Shown here one piece after another: positions 20,431 through 30,785 of a DNA stretch of 64,000 bases; the stretch's first letter is position 1, and each line of letters opens with the position of its first letter. The position numbers were made by a program, and so were the translations under genes. Under the pieces are notes generated by a model, which was not told the DNA's origin, did not search any database, and saw only the letters and a list, made by a program, of their open reading frames with translations. The stretch lies in the NCBI RefSeq assembly GCF_002846335.1, contig NZ_PJMQ01000001.1:1674001-1738000 (forward strand), read 5' to 3'. This stretch comes from Janthinobacterium sp. 61 (GTDB lineage: Bacteria > Pseudomonadota > Gammaproteobacteria > Burkholderiales > Burkholderiaceae_D).

Positions 20431-21560
20431 GCTGGACCGATTCCTTGGAACAATGTGGTTTCTTTTGCCAGGTCCGCGCCTGGCTTGAGGCCCGCCTTCT
20501 TGGCGGCGGCGAAGTCGAGCATGCGATTGATCGAGCGCACGGCCAGCTGGCCGACGGCGGGATCGACGTGGATTTCGTTGTGCATGTTTTCCAGCGTTTC
20601 CGCCAGGTTCAGCAAGCCATTCATGGCCATCCACGGACAGTGCGCGCAGCTCTTGCACGTGGCGCTGTTGCCGGCCGTGGGCGCTTCGATGAAGCACTTG
20701 CCCGGAGCGGCCGCACGCATCTTGTGCAAGATGCCATTGTCGGTGGCGACGATGAAGGTATCCGTATCCATGGTTTGCGCTGCCGCAATCATTTGCGACG
20801 TCGAACCGACCATGTCGGCCAGCGCCACCACGTTCGCGGGCGACTCCGGATGCACGAGCACCTTGGCCTGCGGATACTCTTCCTTGAGCAAATCGAGTTC
20901 TATGCCCTTGAATTCGTCGTGCACGAGGCAGCTACCCTGCCACAGCAGCATGTCGGCGCCCGTTTCCTTCTGGATATACGAACCCAGGTGTTTATCGGGC
21001 GCCCACAGGATTTTCTTGCCCTGCGCATGCAAGTGGGCAACGATGTCGAGGCCGATGGACGACGTCACCATCCAGTCCGCGCGCGCCTTGACCGCGGCGC
21101 TGGTGTTGGCGTAAACCACCACCGTGCGATCCGGATGGGCGTCGCAGAAGGCCGTGAATTCGTCCACCGGGCAACCGAGATCGAGCGAACAGGTCGCGTC
21201 GAGGTCGGGCATCAGCACGGTTTTCTCGGGACTGAGGATTTTTGCCGTTTCGCCCATGAAGCGCACGCCGGCCACGACCAGGGTCTTGGCCGGATGGTCG
21301 CGCCCGAAGCGGGCCATTTCCAGGGAATCGGAGACGCAGCCCCCCGTGGCTTCGGCCAGATCTTGCAGGTCGGCATCAACGTAGTAGTGGGCAACGAGCA
21401 CGGCTTCGCGCTCGATCAGCAGGCGCTTGATGCGCGTGATCAGTTCGGCTTTTTCAGCCGGGGAAGGCGTCGCTGGCGTGCGTGCCCAGGCGTGGGCAGT
21501 GCAGCTGGCTCCGTCTTGTGGGTGTTCATACTCGACGGATTTGATGGCTAAAGTTTGCAT
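20427..21560 (-). CDS. nadA: quinolinate synthase, NadA
   Basis: 377 residues. NadA makes quinolinate from iminoaspartate and dihydroxyacetone phosphate and carries a 4Fe-4S cluster. The three cluster cysteines are visible in the segments [30 protein letters not shown] and [11 protein letters not shown], as is [16 protein letters not shown]. The ATG at 21560 is chosen; a TTG at 21602 is in frame but less likely. nadA, nadC and the solute-binding gene overlap each other by one to four bases, so they form one operon. nadB is not in the window. Confidence 0.95.
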   Translation of the reverse strand: MQTLAIKSVEYEHPQDGASCTAHAWARTPATPSPAEKAELITRIKRLLIEREAVLVAHYYVDADLQDLAEATGGCVSDSLEMARFGRDHPAKTLVVAGVRFMGETAKILSPEKTVLMPDLDATCSLDLGCPVDEFTAFCDAHPDRTVVVYANTSAAVKARADWMVTSSIGLDIVAHLHAQGKKILWAPDKHLGSYIQKETGADMLLWQGSCLVHDEFKGIELDLLKEEYPQAKVLVHPESPANVVALADMVGSTSQMIAAAQTMDTDTFIVATDNGILHKMRAAAPGKCFIEAPTAGNSATCKSCAHCPWMAMNGLLNLAETLENMHNEIHVDPAVGQLAVRSINRMLDFAAAKKAGLKPGADLAKETTLFQGIGPA

Positions 21561-21670
21561 GGCTGTGTCAAACAAAAACGGGATAGACCGGCACAAACGC
21601 AATGAAGCTGGTGCGCCGGAACGAAAAAACCGCGGCGCGTCGGTGTGGTGCTGGTGGCTGGCGTTGTAAT

Positions 21671-21696
21671 GTCGGATTACGCTGCGCTAATCCGAC
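21671..21696. repeat. REP-like palindrome, first copy
   Basis: Perfect 9-bp inverted repeat GTCGGATTA/TAATCCGAC around CGCTGCGC. It belongs with the copy at 21742-21771; the two face each other, like a bacterial interspersed mosaic element, between nadA and ybiT. Confidence 0.75.
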
Positions 21697-21741
21697 CTAC
21701 GCGACCTACGCGACCAACCCGGGCAACTCACCCTGACGTAG

Positions 21742-21771
21742 GTCGGATTAGCGCACAGCGCGTAATCCGAC
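21742..21771. repeat. REP-like palindrome, second (inverted) copy
   Basis: Perfect 9-bp inverted repeat GTCGGATTA/TAATCCGAC around GCGCACAGCGCG, preceded by CGTAG. It mirrors the first copy (which is followed by CTACG) so the pair forms an outer inverted repeat as well. Such pairs often end or stabilise transcripts, here that of ybiT. Confidence 0.75.
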
Positions 21772-21790
21772 GCAACGTTACCCTACATAA

Positions 21791-23389
21791 TTAATCAATC
21801 CCTTGGCTTCTGAGGTAATCCTCATAGTTGCCGCGGTAGTCGACCACTTCATCTTCCTTGATCTCGATGATGCGATTGGCCAGCGAGGACACAAATTCGC
21901 GGTCATGCGACACGAAGATCAGGGTGCCTGCGTATTTTTCCAGCGCGATGTTCAAGGACTCGATCGATTCCATGTCCATGTGGTTGGTCGGTTCATCGAG
22001 CATCAGCACGTTGTGGCGGCCCAGCATCAGCTTGCCGTACATCATGCGGCCCTTTTCACCACCGGACAGTACCTTGACGGCCTTTTTTACATCGTCGCCG
22101 CCGAACAGCAAGCGGCCCAGGATGGAACGCACGGCCTGGTCGTCATCGCCCTCTTTCGTCCACTGGCCGATCCAGTCGGTCAGGTTCGTGTCCTTGGCAA
22201 AATCTTCCGTCGGGTCTTGCGGCATGTAACCCACGTTGGCGTTTTCCGCCCACTTCACGCGGCCTTGATCAGGCTGCAAGCCGGCGATGTCGCCAGCGAT
22301 GCAGCGCAGCATGGTGGTCTTGCCGGCGCCGTTGGCGCCGATGATGGCGATGCGTTCGCCCGCCTCGACCATGATGCTGAAATTCTTGAACAGCTGGCGG
22401 TCAAAGCCTTTCGAGATATTCTCGACTTCCACGGCCAGGCGGTGCAATTTCTTTTCGCCGTCGAAACGCACGAAGGGATAGGCGCGCGACGATGGCTTGA
22501 TGTCGTCGACCTTGATCTTTTCGATCTGCTTGGCGCGCGACGTGGCCTGGCGGGCCTTCGATTTGTTCGCGGCGAAGCGGCGCACGAATTCCTGCAGCTC
22601 GGCAACCTTGTCTTTCGCTTTCGCATTGTTGGCCAGCTGCTGGTTGCGCGCCTGGGTCGAAGCGAACATGTATTCGTCGTAGTTGCCTGGATAAATCTTC
22701 AGGGTGCCGTAGTCCATATCGGCCACGTGGGTGCACACCTGGTTCAGGAAGTGGCGATCATGGGAAATGATGATCATGGTGGAGTTGCGCTCGTTGAGCA
22801 CGTCTTCCAGCCAGCGAATCGTGTTGATATCCAGGTTATTCGTCGGCTCGTCGAGCAGCAGGATGTCCGGGTTCGAGAACAGCGCCTGCGCCAGCAGCAC
22901 GCGCAGCTTCCAGCCTGGCGAGACATTGCTCATCGGGCCTTGATGCAGCTCGATGGCGACACCGGCGCCCAGCAGCAGTTCACCCGCGCGCGATTCGGCC
23001 GTGTAGCCGTCGTATTCGGAGACTTTGCCTTCCAGATCGGCCGCCTGCATGTAGTCGTCGTCCGTTGCTTCCGGATTCGCGTAGATCGCGTCGCGTTGCT
23101 GGATGGCGGCCCACATTTCCGTGTGGCCCATCATGACCACGTCGAGGACGCGCATGTCTTCAAAGGCAAATTGGTCCTGGCGCAGCTTGCCCAGGCGTTC
23201 GTTGGTATCGAGCATGACATTGCCGCCCGACGGGTCCAGGTCGCCGCCCAGGATCTTCATGAACGTCGATTTGCCGCAGCCGTTCGCGCCGATCAAACCA
23301 TAGCGGTTGCCGTCGCCGAACTTGACGGAGATATTCTCAAACAATGGCTTGGCGCCAAACTGCATCGTAATATTTGCGGTTGAAAGCAT
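21791..23389 (-). CDS. ybiT: ABC-F family ATPase YbiT
   Basis: 532 residues, the length of E. coli YbiT. Two ABC cassettes in one chain without membrane segments: Walker [18 protein letters not shown] (about 32-48) and [16 protein letters not shown] (about 350-365), Walker [15 protein letters not shown] and [15 protein letters not shown], with the linker of about 80 residues rich in charged helices between them. ABC-F proteins act on the ribosome and help stalled translation. The -10 box TATAAT of its promoter lies in the 51-bp repeat directly upstream. Confidence 0.93.
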   Translation of the reverse strand: MLSTANITMQFGAKPLFENISVKFGDGNRYGLIGANGCGKSTFMKILGGDLDPSGGNVMLDTNERLGKLRQDQFAFEDMRVLDVVMMGHTEMWAAIQQRDAIYANPEATDDDYMQAADLEGKVSEYDGYTAESRAGELLLGAGVAIELHQGPMSNVSPGWKLRVLLAQALFSNPDILLLDEPTNNLDINTIRWLEDVLNERNSTMIIISHDRHFLNQVCTHVADMDYGTLKIYPGNYDEYMFASTQARNQQLANNAKAKDKVAELQEFVRRFAANKSKARQATSRAKQIEKIKVDDIKPSSRAYPFVRFDGEKKLHRLAVEVENISKGFDRQLFKNFSIMVEAGERIAIIGANGAGKTTMLRCIAGDIAGLQPDQGRVKWAENANVGYMPQDPTEDFAKDTNLTDWIGQWTKEGDDDQAVRSILGRLLFGGDDVKKAVKVLSGGEKGRMMYGKLMLGRHNVLMLDEPTNHMDMESIESLNIALEKYAGTLIFVSHDREFVSSLANRIIEIKEDEVVDYRGNYEDYLRSQGID

Positions 23390-23407
23390 GTGATATTAGG
23401 TCTTTAT

Positions 23408-23458
23408 TCAGTTAAAACAGCTAGTTATGTACTTTTCTCCCATTATACAGCACCCACC
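23408..23458. repeat. left 51-bp direct repeat, island boundary
   Basis: 51 bases that recur at 32432-32482 in the same orientation with three mismatches, followed by a further partly matching stretch of about 15 bases. This copy starts 19 bases upstream of the ybiT start and includes on the minus strand a TATAAT -10 box (23442-23447). The insertion thus left ybiT with a complete promoter. Which copy is ancestral cannot be told. Confidence 0.85.
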
Positions 23459-23521
23459 ATGAACCACTGTATAACACCCCCTAAAACAATGACTTACGGC
23501 TGTATATTCGACGATTTCTAA

Positions 23522-23961
23522 CGCGCAAGTTCGCGTACTGGTCGGTATCCAGTAGCATCACCATGCGCTTTTCATCGTCGGCTTGTGGAAGCGCTGCATC
23601 AGCGGGTACCCGTCGCCGTTAATCGTCAGCATCGAAAACGACAGCAGCTGATCAGCCGGCCGATATTCCCATCTCCCGGCGATGGCCACCGGCCCACCAT
23701 CGGCGCGCTCGATGCGACATTGCACAGGCTTGCCGGTTTCGCAGTTGCACTCGAAAAATTGGCGGCCGGAATGATGCAGAACTGCTTGCGTTTCCAGTCG
23801 CTGCGGAAAGGTAGGTCCCTGACCACTATCTCGGTGCGTGCGCTGTAGATCTGGCGGACCATCTTGAGGTTGGCCCAGTGAGGCACAAAACCAAACATGG
23901 CTGAAGCGATTTCCATCTCACCACACATCCGGCTCCGGGACGCTTGCGGCCTGATTGCCAT
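23522..23961 (-). pseudogene. broken SRAP (YedK/HMCES-like) gene
   Basis: On the minus strand, pieces of an SOS-response-associated SRAP protein can be read in different frames: SAMFGFVPHWANLKMVRQ, then SARTE, FRSDWKRKQFCIIPA, then after a frame change ETGKPVQCRIERADGGPVA, GRWEYRPADQLLSFSML and finally, after another shift, DDEKRMVMLLDTDQYANLRV. At least two frameshifts and a damaged N-terminus (the catalytic MCG start is not in place) make it non-functional. It lies just inside the left repeat. An intact, different SRAP gene is present at 54899-55615. Confidence 0.75.
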
Positions 23962-24303
23962 CGACGCCCAGGCGATTTACTATTGGTCAACATTCTAGGC
24001 CGCCACCAGGTCTTTTAAGGCCGCCCCTGCGGATTCGACGTGGCGGCACCCACGATCCCTATTGTCAAGTTTAGTACTGAAACGCAAGCGGTGTTGGCGT
24101 CGGCAGACGTGGGTGACATCTCCGTAGCGCCACGGGCAATATCGGCTTTAATGCGATATGTTGAAATAAGGAAATAAATTAATGTAAACTGTACCACGTG
24201 CGATGCCGAAGCGCCATCATCTCAATGTTGCATTTTTCACCAAGCGCCAGACTCCCGATACTCACCCATCGCTATTCACTCTTTTCCTTTGGACGGTACA
24301 CAT
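23962..24303. other. leader region of the giant surface-protein gene
   Basis: About 340 bases without a gene. It is richer in AT than the surroundings near 24140-24200. It should hold the promoter of the large gene; no hexamer pair stands out. Confidence 0.4.
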
Positions 24304-27300
24304 ATGATTACGCAAACTTCTATTTTATTCATAGACTGCCGTGTGAAGGATGCCGCCAGCTTGCTGGCCGAGCTGGCGCCCGATGTCGAAGTCATCACAC
24401 TCGATGCCGGACAGGATGGCTTGAGTCAGATGGCCGCGGCGCTGGCCGGACGCAGCGGCATCAGCGCCATCCACGTCGTCTCGCACGGCGCCGAGGGCAT
24501 GGCACAACTGGGCAGCCTGGCGCTGAACAACGATAGTATCGCTTCCCATGCGGCGGACCTGGCAACGATAGGCAAGGCGCTTGCCGCCGATGGCGATATC
24601 TTGCTGTACGGCTGCGGCACGGGGGCCGGCACCTCCGGCGCCGCGCTGGTGCAATCGCTGGCCACGCTGACGGGTGCCGATGTCGCCGCTTCCAGCGACG
24701 TCACGGGCGCGGCCAACCTTGGCGGCAACTGGATATTGGAAGTGCAGGCCGGCCACATCGAAGCGGCACTGCCATTCAACGCGCAGGCGATGCAGAACTT
24801 CCACGAAACGCTGGCCACCGGTACGGCACTGACACCGGCGGTCCCTGGCAACTACAACAGTAATCAAGGCATTGCGCTACTCAGCAATGGCGGCCATGTC
24901 GACGTCTTCCTGCAGCAGATCGGCGGTGATAATTCCTACTATGGCGAGCCGCCGCAGTATTCGGCCAAGATCGTGGTCGCCAACGGCGCCAACCAGATCG
25001 TGCAGAACCTGACGGTATCGGGCAGTGACTATGTGATAAACGCCTCTGTCGCTAAGCTGGTCAACGGCGGTTTCGTTGTTGGCTGGAGCGCCGACACCTC
25101 TGCCGCGCATGACTTAAACGGCAGCAAGGCGCTGTACTACCAAATCTATGACAACGCGGGCGTGCCGCAAGGCGGCGCCCAGCAGCTCAGCAGCGTGGGA
25201 GGATCGGGCGTTGCTCTGACGGCGCTGGCCGATGGCGGTTTTGCCGCTGCCTTTGCCGCCCAATCCAACAATGCCGAGGGCCTAGTGGTGTATGGCTATG
25301 ACAATGGCGTCATCACGCGTACGCAGGAGACTCTTGTCGGCGGCAACACCGGCCCGAATTTCAGCAATGGCGCCGATACGAACGTGCGCCTGTGGTCGGT
25401 GTCCAGCAGCAACGGTGGCACGCCGTCCATCATGCAGCTGTCCGACGGCAGCATCGTCGTCACCGATTCCGTGTACGCCTACGGTTCGCCTACCTACACG
25501 CCGATCGGCGAATATGCGTTCAAATACTCCAGCGCCGGCGTGCCGGTCAATTTCGCCTCTGGCTACTCGACCCAGCGCCTCAACTGGTCCTACGACATCT
25601 CCCAAAACAGTGGCCAGCATGCGATTGCGCTTAAGGACGGTGGCTTCGCGGTCGTCAGCCTGAACGCCTATTCTGGCGGCTCGCCAGCATACTCGTATGA
25701 GCTGATGCTGTTCAATAATGACGGCACACCCATCAACCCGGGCGACACCTTGACGCACAACGTCAGCGTGCCGGGCGGTGGCTCAACCACGCCGAAGACC
25801 TATTTTGCCAAGACCATCGCCATCGATAGCACCGACCCGACCGACATGTACGGTTCCACGCGCTTTGCTGTGGTGGAGGCGAGCAATGGCAAGATCCTGA
25901 TCGCCTTGCCGAATGAGGAAAACGCGGGTCTCGATATCTACACTTTCAGCAAGACCGGCACCGCATTGAGCGGGCCGGTCGATACGAACATCGTGCCGAC
26001 GCCGGGAATGTGGATAGGGCATCCGGTGCTGGCACCCGCCGTCGACGGCGGCTACGCGCTCTCGTATGACGAATACAGCCACGACGTCAATTACCTGTAT
26101 AGCGGCACGGCCTACAGCTATGGTACGCCGTACTCGGAGGTCCCGAATACGGCGCCCGCGTTCACGGGCGCCATCACTGCAGCGAACGCCGCGCAGAACG
26201 GCGTGGCTATCGACCTAGCCACCTTGCTGCATGTCAGTGACAGCGACAGCGGCCAGACATTGACCTGGTCGCAAAGCGTGGCACCCTCGCACGGCACGCT
26301 CACCTTTACCGCTGCCAGCGCGAGTTCCGGCAGCGCCAACGTGACGCCCGGCGGCGTCATCACCTATACGCCGACGGCTGGTTTTGCCGGCAGCGACAGC
26401 TTCACGGTGCAGGTCAGCGACGGCGTCGCTACCGTCACGCGCGTCATCACCGTCAAAGTGGCGCCTGTGACGCCTGGCGCGCCAGACCTGGCGGCCGCTT
26501 CCGACAGCGGCATCAGCTCCAGTGACAACATCACCAACAGCGCCGTCCTCTCCTTCAGCGGCACGGGTGCGGCCGGCGACAGCGGCAGCACGGTGCAGGT
26601 GTTTATCGACAAAAACGGCAACGGCAGCTACGATCCCGGCACGGATAGCACCGCTGCCGCCACCATGAGCGCCGGTGTCTGGACAGTCAATAACCTAAGC
26701 ACCAGCGGCTTGGCCGATGGCCAGTACAATGTGTATGCCATTACCACCTCAGCCACCGGCAGCATCAACAGCGCGCTTAGCGCGCCATTCAACTTGACCA
26801 TCGACAAGACGGCGCCCGCCACCACGTTCGGCGGGATGGCGCTGTCGGAAGACACGGGCGCTGGCTCCACCGATTTCATTACCAGCGTCGGGGCGCAAAC
26901 AATCAGGGCCACGCTGAGCGTGGCGCCGGCCGCCGGCGAGATGGTGCAGGGCTCACTGGACAATGGCGCCAACTGGATCAACCTCAGCACCATGGTGAAC
27001 GGCACGTCGCTGGCCTGGACCGGCGTCACCCTGGGTGCCAGTGGCACCATTTTACTGCGCGTGGTCGACGTCGCCGGCAACGTCAGCCTCTCGGCGGGCC
27101 AAGCCTATACACTGGACACCAGCGCGCCGTTAGCGCCAACGGCGCCGGCACTAAGCACCAGCAGCGACAGCGGCGTGCTCGGCGACGGAATCAGCAACGT
27201 CGCCACGCCAACGTACACCGGCCAAGGGGAAGCCTACGCCCAGGTAAAGCTGTACGATACAGACGGGGTCACTGTGCTCGGCACGAGCACAGCCGATGGT

Positions 27301-30270
27301 TTGGGCAACTGGAGCATCGCCAGCACGGCGCTGAGCGAAGGCACGCATACGCTGAGCGCAAAACAGACTGATGCGGCGGGAAATGTGTCCGGCGCTTCGA
27401 GCAATTTCAGCTATACCCTCGACACGGTCGCACCGTCAGGCATGGCGCTGAGCACGACTTCGGTACCCTTGTCGGGCGCAACCGTTGGCGCTACCCTGGC
27501 CACCCTGTCGGCCACCGACACCACCGCCCTTTCTTACGCTTTCGCTACAGGCAACGGTGTTATCGATGCCGACAACGGCAAGTTCGCGGTCTCGGGCAAT
27601 TCACTGGTAGCCTCACAGAGTCTCGCGGCCGGCACTTACCATATTTACATAGCGGCGTCGGACGCGGCCGGCAACCAGTCACTCCAGTTCTTCGCCATCG
27701 ACGTCGTCGATGCACCCGGCGTGCTCTCCATCGCGCGCGCCGGCGGTGCCTCAGCCACAGTGCCGGCGGCAGCCGCGTCGCTGAGCTACACGGTCACCTT
27801 TAGCCAGGCCGTGAACGGCGTAGATGCCAGCGACTTCAGCGTGATCGGCAGCGGCACGGCTGAAGGCACTATCGCGTCGGTCACCGGCAGCGGCGACACC
27901 TATACGGTGACTGTCACCGGCATCAACGGCGACGGTAACCTGCGACTGGACTTGAATGGCAGCGGCACCGGCATCGCGAACGGCTCCGCCACCGGCATCA
28001 TCGGCGGCGGCTACCAAGGCCAGAGCTACACGCTGGACCATACGGCGGCCGCCGCGCCTTCCACACCTGTCATGAGCGCCGTCACCGATACGGGTACCTC
28101 GAACAGCGACGCCATCACCAGCAACACTACACCTGTCTTCACGGGCACCAGCGAGGCCAATGCCGCGGTAAAGCTGTACGATACAGACGGCGTCACTGTG
28201 CTCGGCGCGAGCACGGCCGATGGTTCGGGTAACTGGAGCATCACCAGCAGCACGCTACAGGAGGGCAGCCATACGCTGACCGTCAAGCAGACCGACGCCG
28301 CCGGTAATGTCTCGGTTTCCAGCGGCGCGTTGGCCGTCGTCATAGATACCAACGCTGCGGCACCCGCTGCACCCGTGCTGGCCATCGCCAGCGACAGCGG
28401 CACACCAGGCGACGGCATCACCAAGTTCGCCACGCCGACCATCACGGGCACGGCCGAGGCCTTTTCTAGCGTGACCTTGTACGATACCGACAAAACGACC
28501 GTACTTGGCACGGCCACGACCAACGCCAGCGGTGCCTGGAGTATCGTCTCGGCCAGCTTGGTCGACGGCGTCCATACCTTGAACGTGAAGCAGACCGACC
28601 TTGCCGGAAACGTGTCCGCCATCGGCGCCGGCCTCGTGCTGACGATCGATACGCAGGCGCCCTCCGCGCCATCAGCGCCGACGCTGGCTGCTGCTAGCGA
28701 CAGCGGCACCGTAGGCGACAACATCACCAGTATCTCCGCACCGCTCATTAAAGGCAGCGCGGATGCAAACGCCACCGTCAGGCTGTACGATACGAACGGC
28801 ACCACCGTACTGGGCACGGCCGTCGCCGATGGCGCGGGCAACTGGAGCATTACCAGCAGCACGTTGGCGGTGGGAGCGCATACCCTGAGTGCCAGGCAGC
28901 TGGACCTGGCGGGCAACGAGTCGCCGGCTGGAGCAACACTGTCCCTGACGATAGAGACGCCACCAATTCCACCGGCTCCACCGCCCACCAAGATCGACGG
29001 CGTGCTAGTGACGCAGTTGCCGGTCACCTTGCCGGGCGGCGGTATGGGCACGCAAACTGTCATTCCGATCGTGAGCAACGACCGCAGCGATTCAAGCGGC
29101 AATACCAATGTTGCCGACATCCCGCTGGTGACGGCGGGCGCGAATAACCTGCTGCTAGCGCAGTTAGCCCCAGGCTTCGGCTTGACGACCAGCGGCGGCG
29201 CCAGCGAGCCGGCCGGCAACGCCGCCGAACACCTGATCCAGGCCATTCTGGCGGCTACACCCGGCCATCCTGCCAGCGACCAAGGGCACTTGACGGGCAA
29301 TGGCGTAACCTTCCTGAACCAGTTGGCCGCCAGCGTGCCGCTGCTGGTGCAGACCATTGTGCCGACCAGTACGCCGACAGCGCCGAGCGGCGCGTTGACG
29401 GTCACTGGCACGAGTACCGATGGGCAGCATACGGCGCTGGTCATCGACACCAGCCATCTGGCCGCTGGCAGCACGCTGGTGCTAAACGCGGTGGATTTCG
29501 CCGCCATTGTCGGCAGTGCTAATGTGGTCGGCAACACCGTGGGGCAGATTTTGACGGGCGATGCCGCCAGCCAGCAATTCACAGTGTCCGCTACCAGCGG
29601 CGGCGCGGTCTTCTCGGGAGGCGGCAACGATAGTCTGGTGTTCAATTCTCCGTCGGCCGCGCCGGCCGGCGACAGGGCTATGGCCGCGCTGGCTGCGGCG
29701 GACGCCGGCATGACCACCATCCTGCACGGCGGACAGGACAAAGACACAGTGGTTTTCAGCGGCGCCAGTTCCGACTACACGGTGGATGCTCATGACGGCT
29801 ACCTGATCGTGACCGCCAAGGCGCAACCAACGCAGCACGCGCTGGTTTTGAACGTGGAGAGCCTGAAATTCAGCGATGTCACGGTGGCCGTAGAAAATCG
29901 CGGCGTGCTGACCTCAATCGCCGGCCTGTACCAGAGTGTCCTGGGCCGCCAGGCCGACTACCTGGGTATCGAATACTGGGCCACGGCGGAAAAGAATGGC
30001 GCCAGCCTGGGCAAGATCGCAATCGACATGATCAGTGGCGCGGAGGCCAACGTGTCGCGACCCACACCGTTCAATGGCAACAGCGCGCATGATTTGGAGC
30101 TGCTTTACCAGGGCATATTCGGTCGCCACAGCGATGCTGCCGGTCTGGTTTACTGGGACGACAAGATGAAAAAAGGCATGAGCCTGGAGCAGGTGGCGCA
30201 GAATTTTATCGTTTTCGATGAAATGAACGTGCACAAGATTGCGGTACAAGACTGGAACTTCTTTGTCTAA
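24304..30270 (+). CDS. giant DUF4347 / Ig-like repeat / DUF4214 surface protein
   Basis: 1988 residues with no Sec signal peptide. Residues about 1-165 are a DUF4347 domain (ILFIDCRVKDAASLLAEL, ISAIHVVSHGAEG, DGDILLYGCGTGAGTSGAAL). Residues 170-620 form many short beta repeats of the GGFVVGW kind. A cadherin-like unit (about 620-720) precedes seven or eight bacterial Ig-like modules of 90-110 residues (720-1550), several with KLYDTDGVTVLG and KQTDAAGNVS. A proline hinge (PPIPPAPPPTKIDG) leads to a beta region with an isolated FSGGGNDSL motif and to a C-terminal DUF4214 domain with two GRQAD/GRHSD units. This suits a type I-secreted adhesin or matrix protein, but no exporter is nearby. The ATG at 24304 is chosen over a TTG at 24289. 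Confidence 0.88.
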   Translation: MITQTSILFIDCRVKDAASLLAELAPDVEVITLDAGQDGLSQMAAALAGRSGISAIHVVSHGAEGMAQLGSLALNNDSIASHAADLATIGKALAADGDILLYGCGTGAGTSGAALVQSLATLTGADVAASSDVTGAANLGGNWILEVQAGHIEAALPFNAQAMQNFHETLATGTALTPAVPGNYNSNQGIALLSNGGHVDVFLQQIGGDNSYYGEPPQYSAKIVVANGANQIVQNLTVSGSDYVINASVAKLVNGGFVVGWSADTSAAHDLNGSKALYYQIYDNAGVPQGGAQQLSSVGGSGVALTALADGGFAAAFAAQSNNAEGLVVYGYDNGVITRTQETLVGGNTGPNFSNGADTNVRLWSVSSSNGGTPSIMQLSDGSIVVTDSVYAYGSPTYTPIGEYAFKYSSAGVPVNFASGYSTQRLNWSYDISQNSGQHAIALKDGGFAVVSLNAYSGGSPAYSYELMLFNNDGTPINPGDTLTHNVSVPGGGSTTPKTYFAKTIAIDSTDPTDMYGSTRFAVVEASNGKILIALPNEENAGLDIYTFSKTGTALSGPVDTNIVPTPGMWIGHPVLAPAVDGGYALSYDEYSHDVNYLYSGTAYSYGTPYSEVPNTAPAFTGAITAANAAQNGVAIDLATLLHVSDSDSGQTLTWSQSVAPSHGTLTFTAASASSGSANVTPGGVITYTPTAGFAGSDSFTVQVSDGVATVTRVITVKVAPVTPGAPDLAAASDSGISSSDNITNSAVLSFSGTGAAGDSGSTVQVFIDKNGNGSYDPGTDSTAAATMSAGVWTVNNLSTSGLADGQYNVYAITTSATGSINSALSAPFNLTIDKTAPATTFGGMALSEDTGAGSTDFITSVGAQTIRATLSVAPAAGEMVQGSLDNGANWINLSTMVNGTSLAWTGVTLGASGTILLRVVDVAGNVSLSAGQAYTLDTSAPLAPTAPALSTSSDSGVLGDGISNVATPTYTGQGEAYAQVKLYDTDGVTVLGTSTADGLGNWSIASTALSEGTHTLSAKQTDAAGNVSGASSNFSYTLDTVAPSGMALSTTSVPLSGATVGATLATLSATDTTALSYAFATGNGVIDADNGKFAVSGNSLVASQSLAAGTYHIYIAASDAAGNQSLQFFAIDVVDAPGVLSIARAGGASATVPAAAASLSYTVTFSQAVNGVDASDFSVIGSGTAEGTIASVTGSGDTYTVTVTGINGDGNLRLDLNGSGTGIANGSATGIIGGGYQGQSYTLDHTAAAAPSTPVMSAVTDTGTSNSDAITSNTTPVFTGTSEANAAVKLYDTDGVTVLGASTADGSGNWSITSSTLQEGSHTLTVKQTDAAGNVSVSSGALAVVIDTNAAAPAAPVLAIASDSGTPGDGITKFATPTITGTAEAFSSVTLYDTDKTTVLGTATTNASGAWSIVSASLVDGVHTLNVKQTDLAGNVSAIGAGLVLTIDTQAPSAPSAPTLAAASDSGTVGDNITSISAPLIKGSADANATVRLYDTNGTTVLGTAVADGAGNWSITSSTLAVGAHTLSARQLDLAGNESPAGATLSLTIETPPIPPAPPPTKIDGVLVTQLPVTLPGGGMGTQTVIPIVSNDRSDSSGNTNVADIPLVTAGANNLLLAQLAPGFGLTTSGGASEPAGNAAEHLIQAILAATPGHPASDQGHLTGNGVTFLNQLAASVPLLVQTIVPTSTPTAPSGALTVTGTSTDGQHTALVIDTSHLAAGSTLVLNAVDFAAIVGSANVVGNTVGQILTGDAASQQFTVSATSGGAVFSGGGNDSLVFNSPSAAPAGDRAMAALAAADAGMTTILHGGQDKDTVVFSGASSDYTVDAHDGYLIVTAKAQPTQHALVLNVESLKFSDVTVAVENRGVLTSIAGLYQSVLGRQADYLGIEYWATAEKNGASLGKIAIDMISGAEANVSRPTPFNGNSAHDLELLYQGIFGRHSDAAGLVYWDDKMKKGMSLEQVAQNFIVFDEMNVHKIAVQDWNFFV
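27243..27318 (+). repeat. DNA repeat within Ig-like modules, copy 1
   Basis: 76 bases that recur at 28167-28242 with five differences, encoding the KLYDTDGVTVLG core of an Ig-like module. The neighbouring modules are more divergent, so this pair reflects recent duplication or gene conversion. Confidence 0.8.
28167..28242 (+). repeat. DNA repeat within Ig-like modules, copy 2
   Basis: Second copy of the 76-base unit at 27243-27318, 924 bases downstream (exactly 308 codons), so recombination between them would keep the frame. Confidence 0.8.
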
Positions 30271-30397
30271 ATACTTTGCCGGAAAAGCGTTCCGTTGCAA
30301 CGGCGGAGTGTTTCTTCTGGCATGAACCATTGAGAGCGCGGGGCGCAGGCCATGCGCAAGCCTGGCACCAAGCATTCTTTATAGCATGCGGGCCTTC

Positions 30398-30472
30398 GCC
30401 GTTGGAGCTCTGTTGGTAGAGGAGCATATTTGCATGCGAAGGTCGTCAGTTCGACATCGGCCAACAACACCA
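30398..30472 (+). tRNA. degenerate tRNA-like sequence
   Basis: 75 bases with tRNA layout: a D-arm-like part GAGCTCTGTTGGTAGAGG, a TTTGCAT anticodon-loop-like part, GGTCGTCAGTTCGA as T-arm start and an encoded CCA end. The acceptor ends GCCGTTG and CAACAAC pair at five of seven positions, and the anticodon stem does not pair properly, so it is probably a decayed gene; the anticodon cannot be named safely. A strong terminator follows at 30493. Confidence 0.45.
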
Positions 30473-30492
30473 GTAATTAGAATTAAAACCAG

Positions 30493-30523
30493 AGGGTTAC
30501 ATGCTTCGGCCTGTAACCCTTTT
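30493..30523 (+). terminator. Rho-independent terminator with UUCG loop
   Basis: Perfect 9-bp stem AGGGTTACA/TGTAACCCT, an inner GC pair around a TTCG tetraloop, and TTT downstream. Such hairpins are usual behind tRNA genes of this group, which supports the reading of the preceding element as a former tRNA. Confidence 0.85.
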
Positions 30524-30785
30524 CTATTTTCGGAAGATGAATCAATAGCAACCCTTGACCACCGCTTCCAAGTCCGCCTCACATAACAGCCCGCGCGGCC
30601 TGCCCAACACCGGCGCTACGGCCACATGCCGTTGCCGCGCACAAATGCCTGACACATCCCCCCCGTCACGGCAACCTCCTCCGTCTGCACGATCAAGGTT
30701 TGAATATCTCGCGCCACCGCGTCAGAAAGTAGCCTGCCGGAGAGATCGACTGCAACGCCGGCAGCGGCGCCACCGGAACCGGCCC
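30524..30785. other. non-coding or decayed sequence in the island
   Basis: Nothing intact is seen. It may contain further remains of the integrase whose tail follows, but I could not align any of it with confidence. Confidence 0.4.

Noticed and set aside
20431..20697. 89-residue N-terminal extension of NadC
   Set aside because: It overlaps nadA in another frame, is arginine-rich and lacks family resemblance; the ATGA overlap start at 20430 is better.
28026..29747. 573-residue open frame opposite the Ig-like region of the giant protein
   Set aside because: Serine/valine-rich antisense shadow of repeated modules, without a ribosome site or domain.
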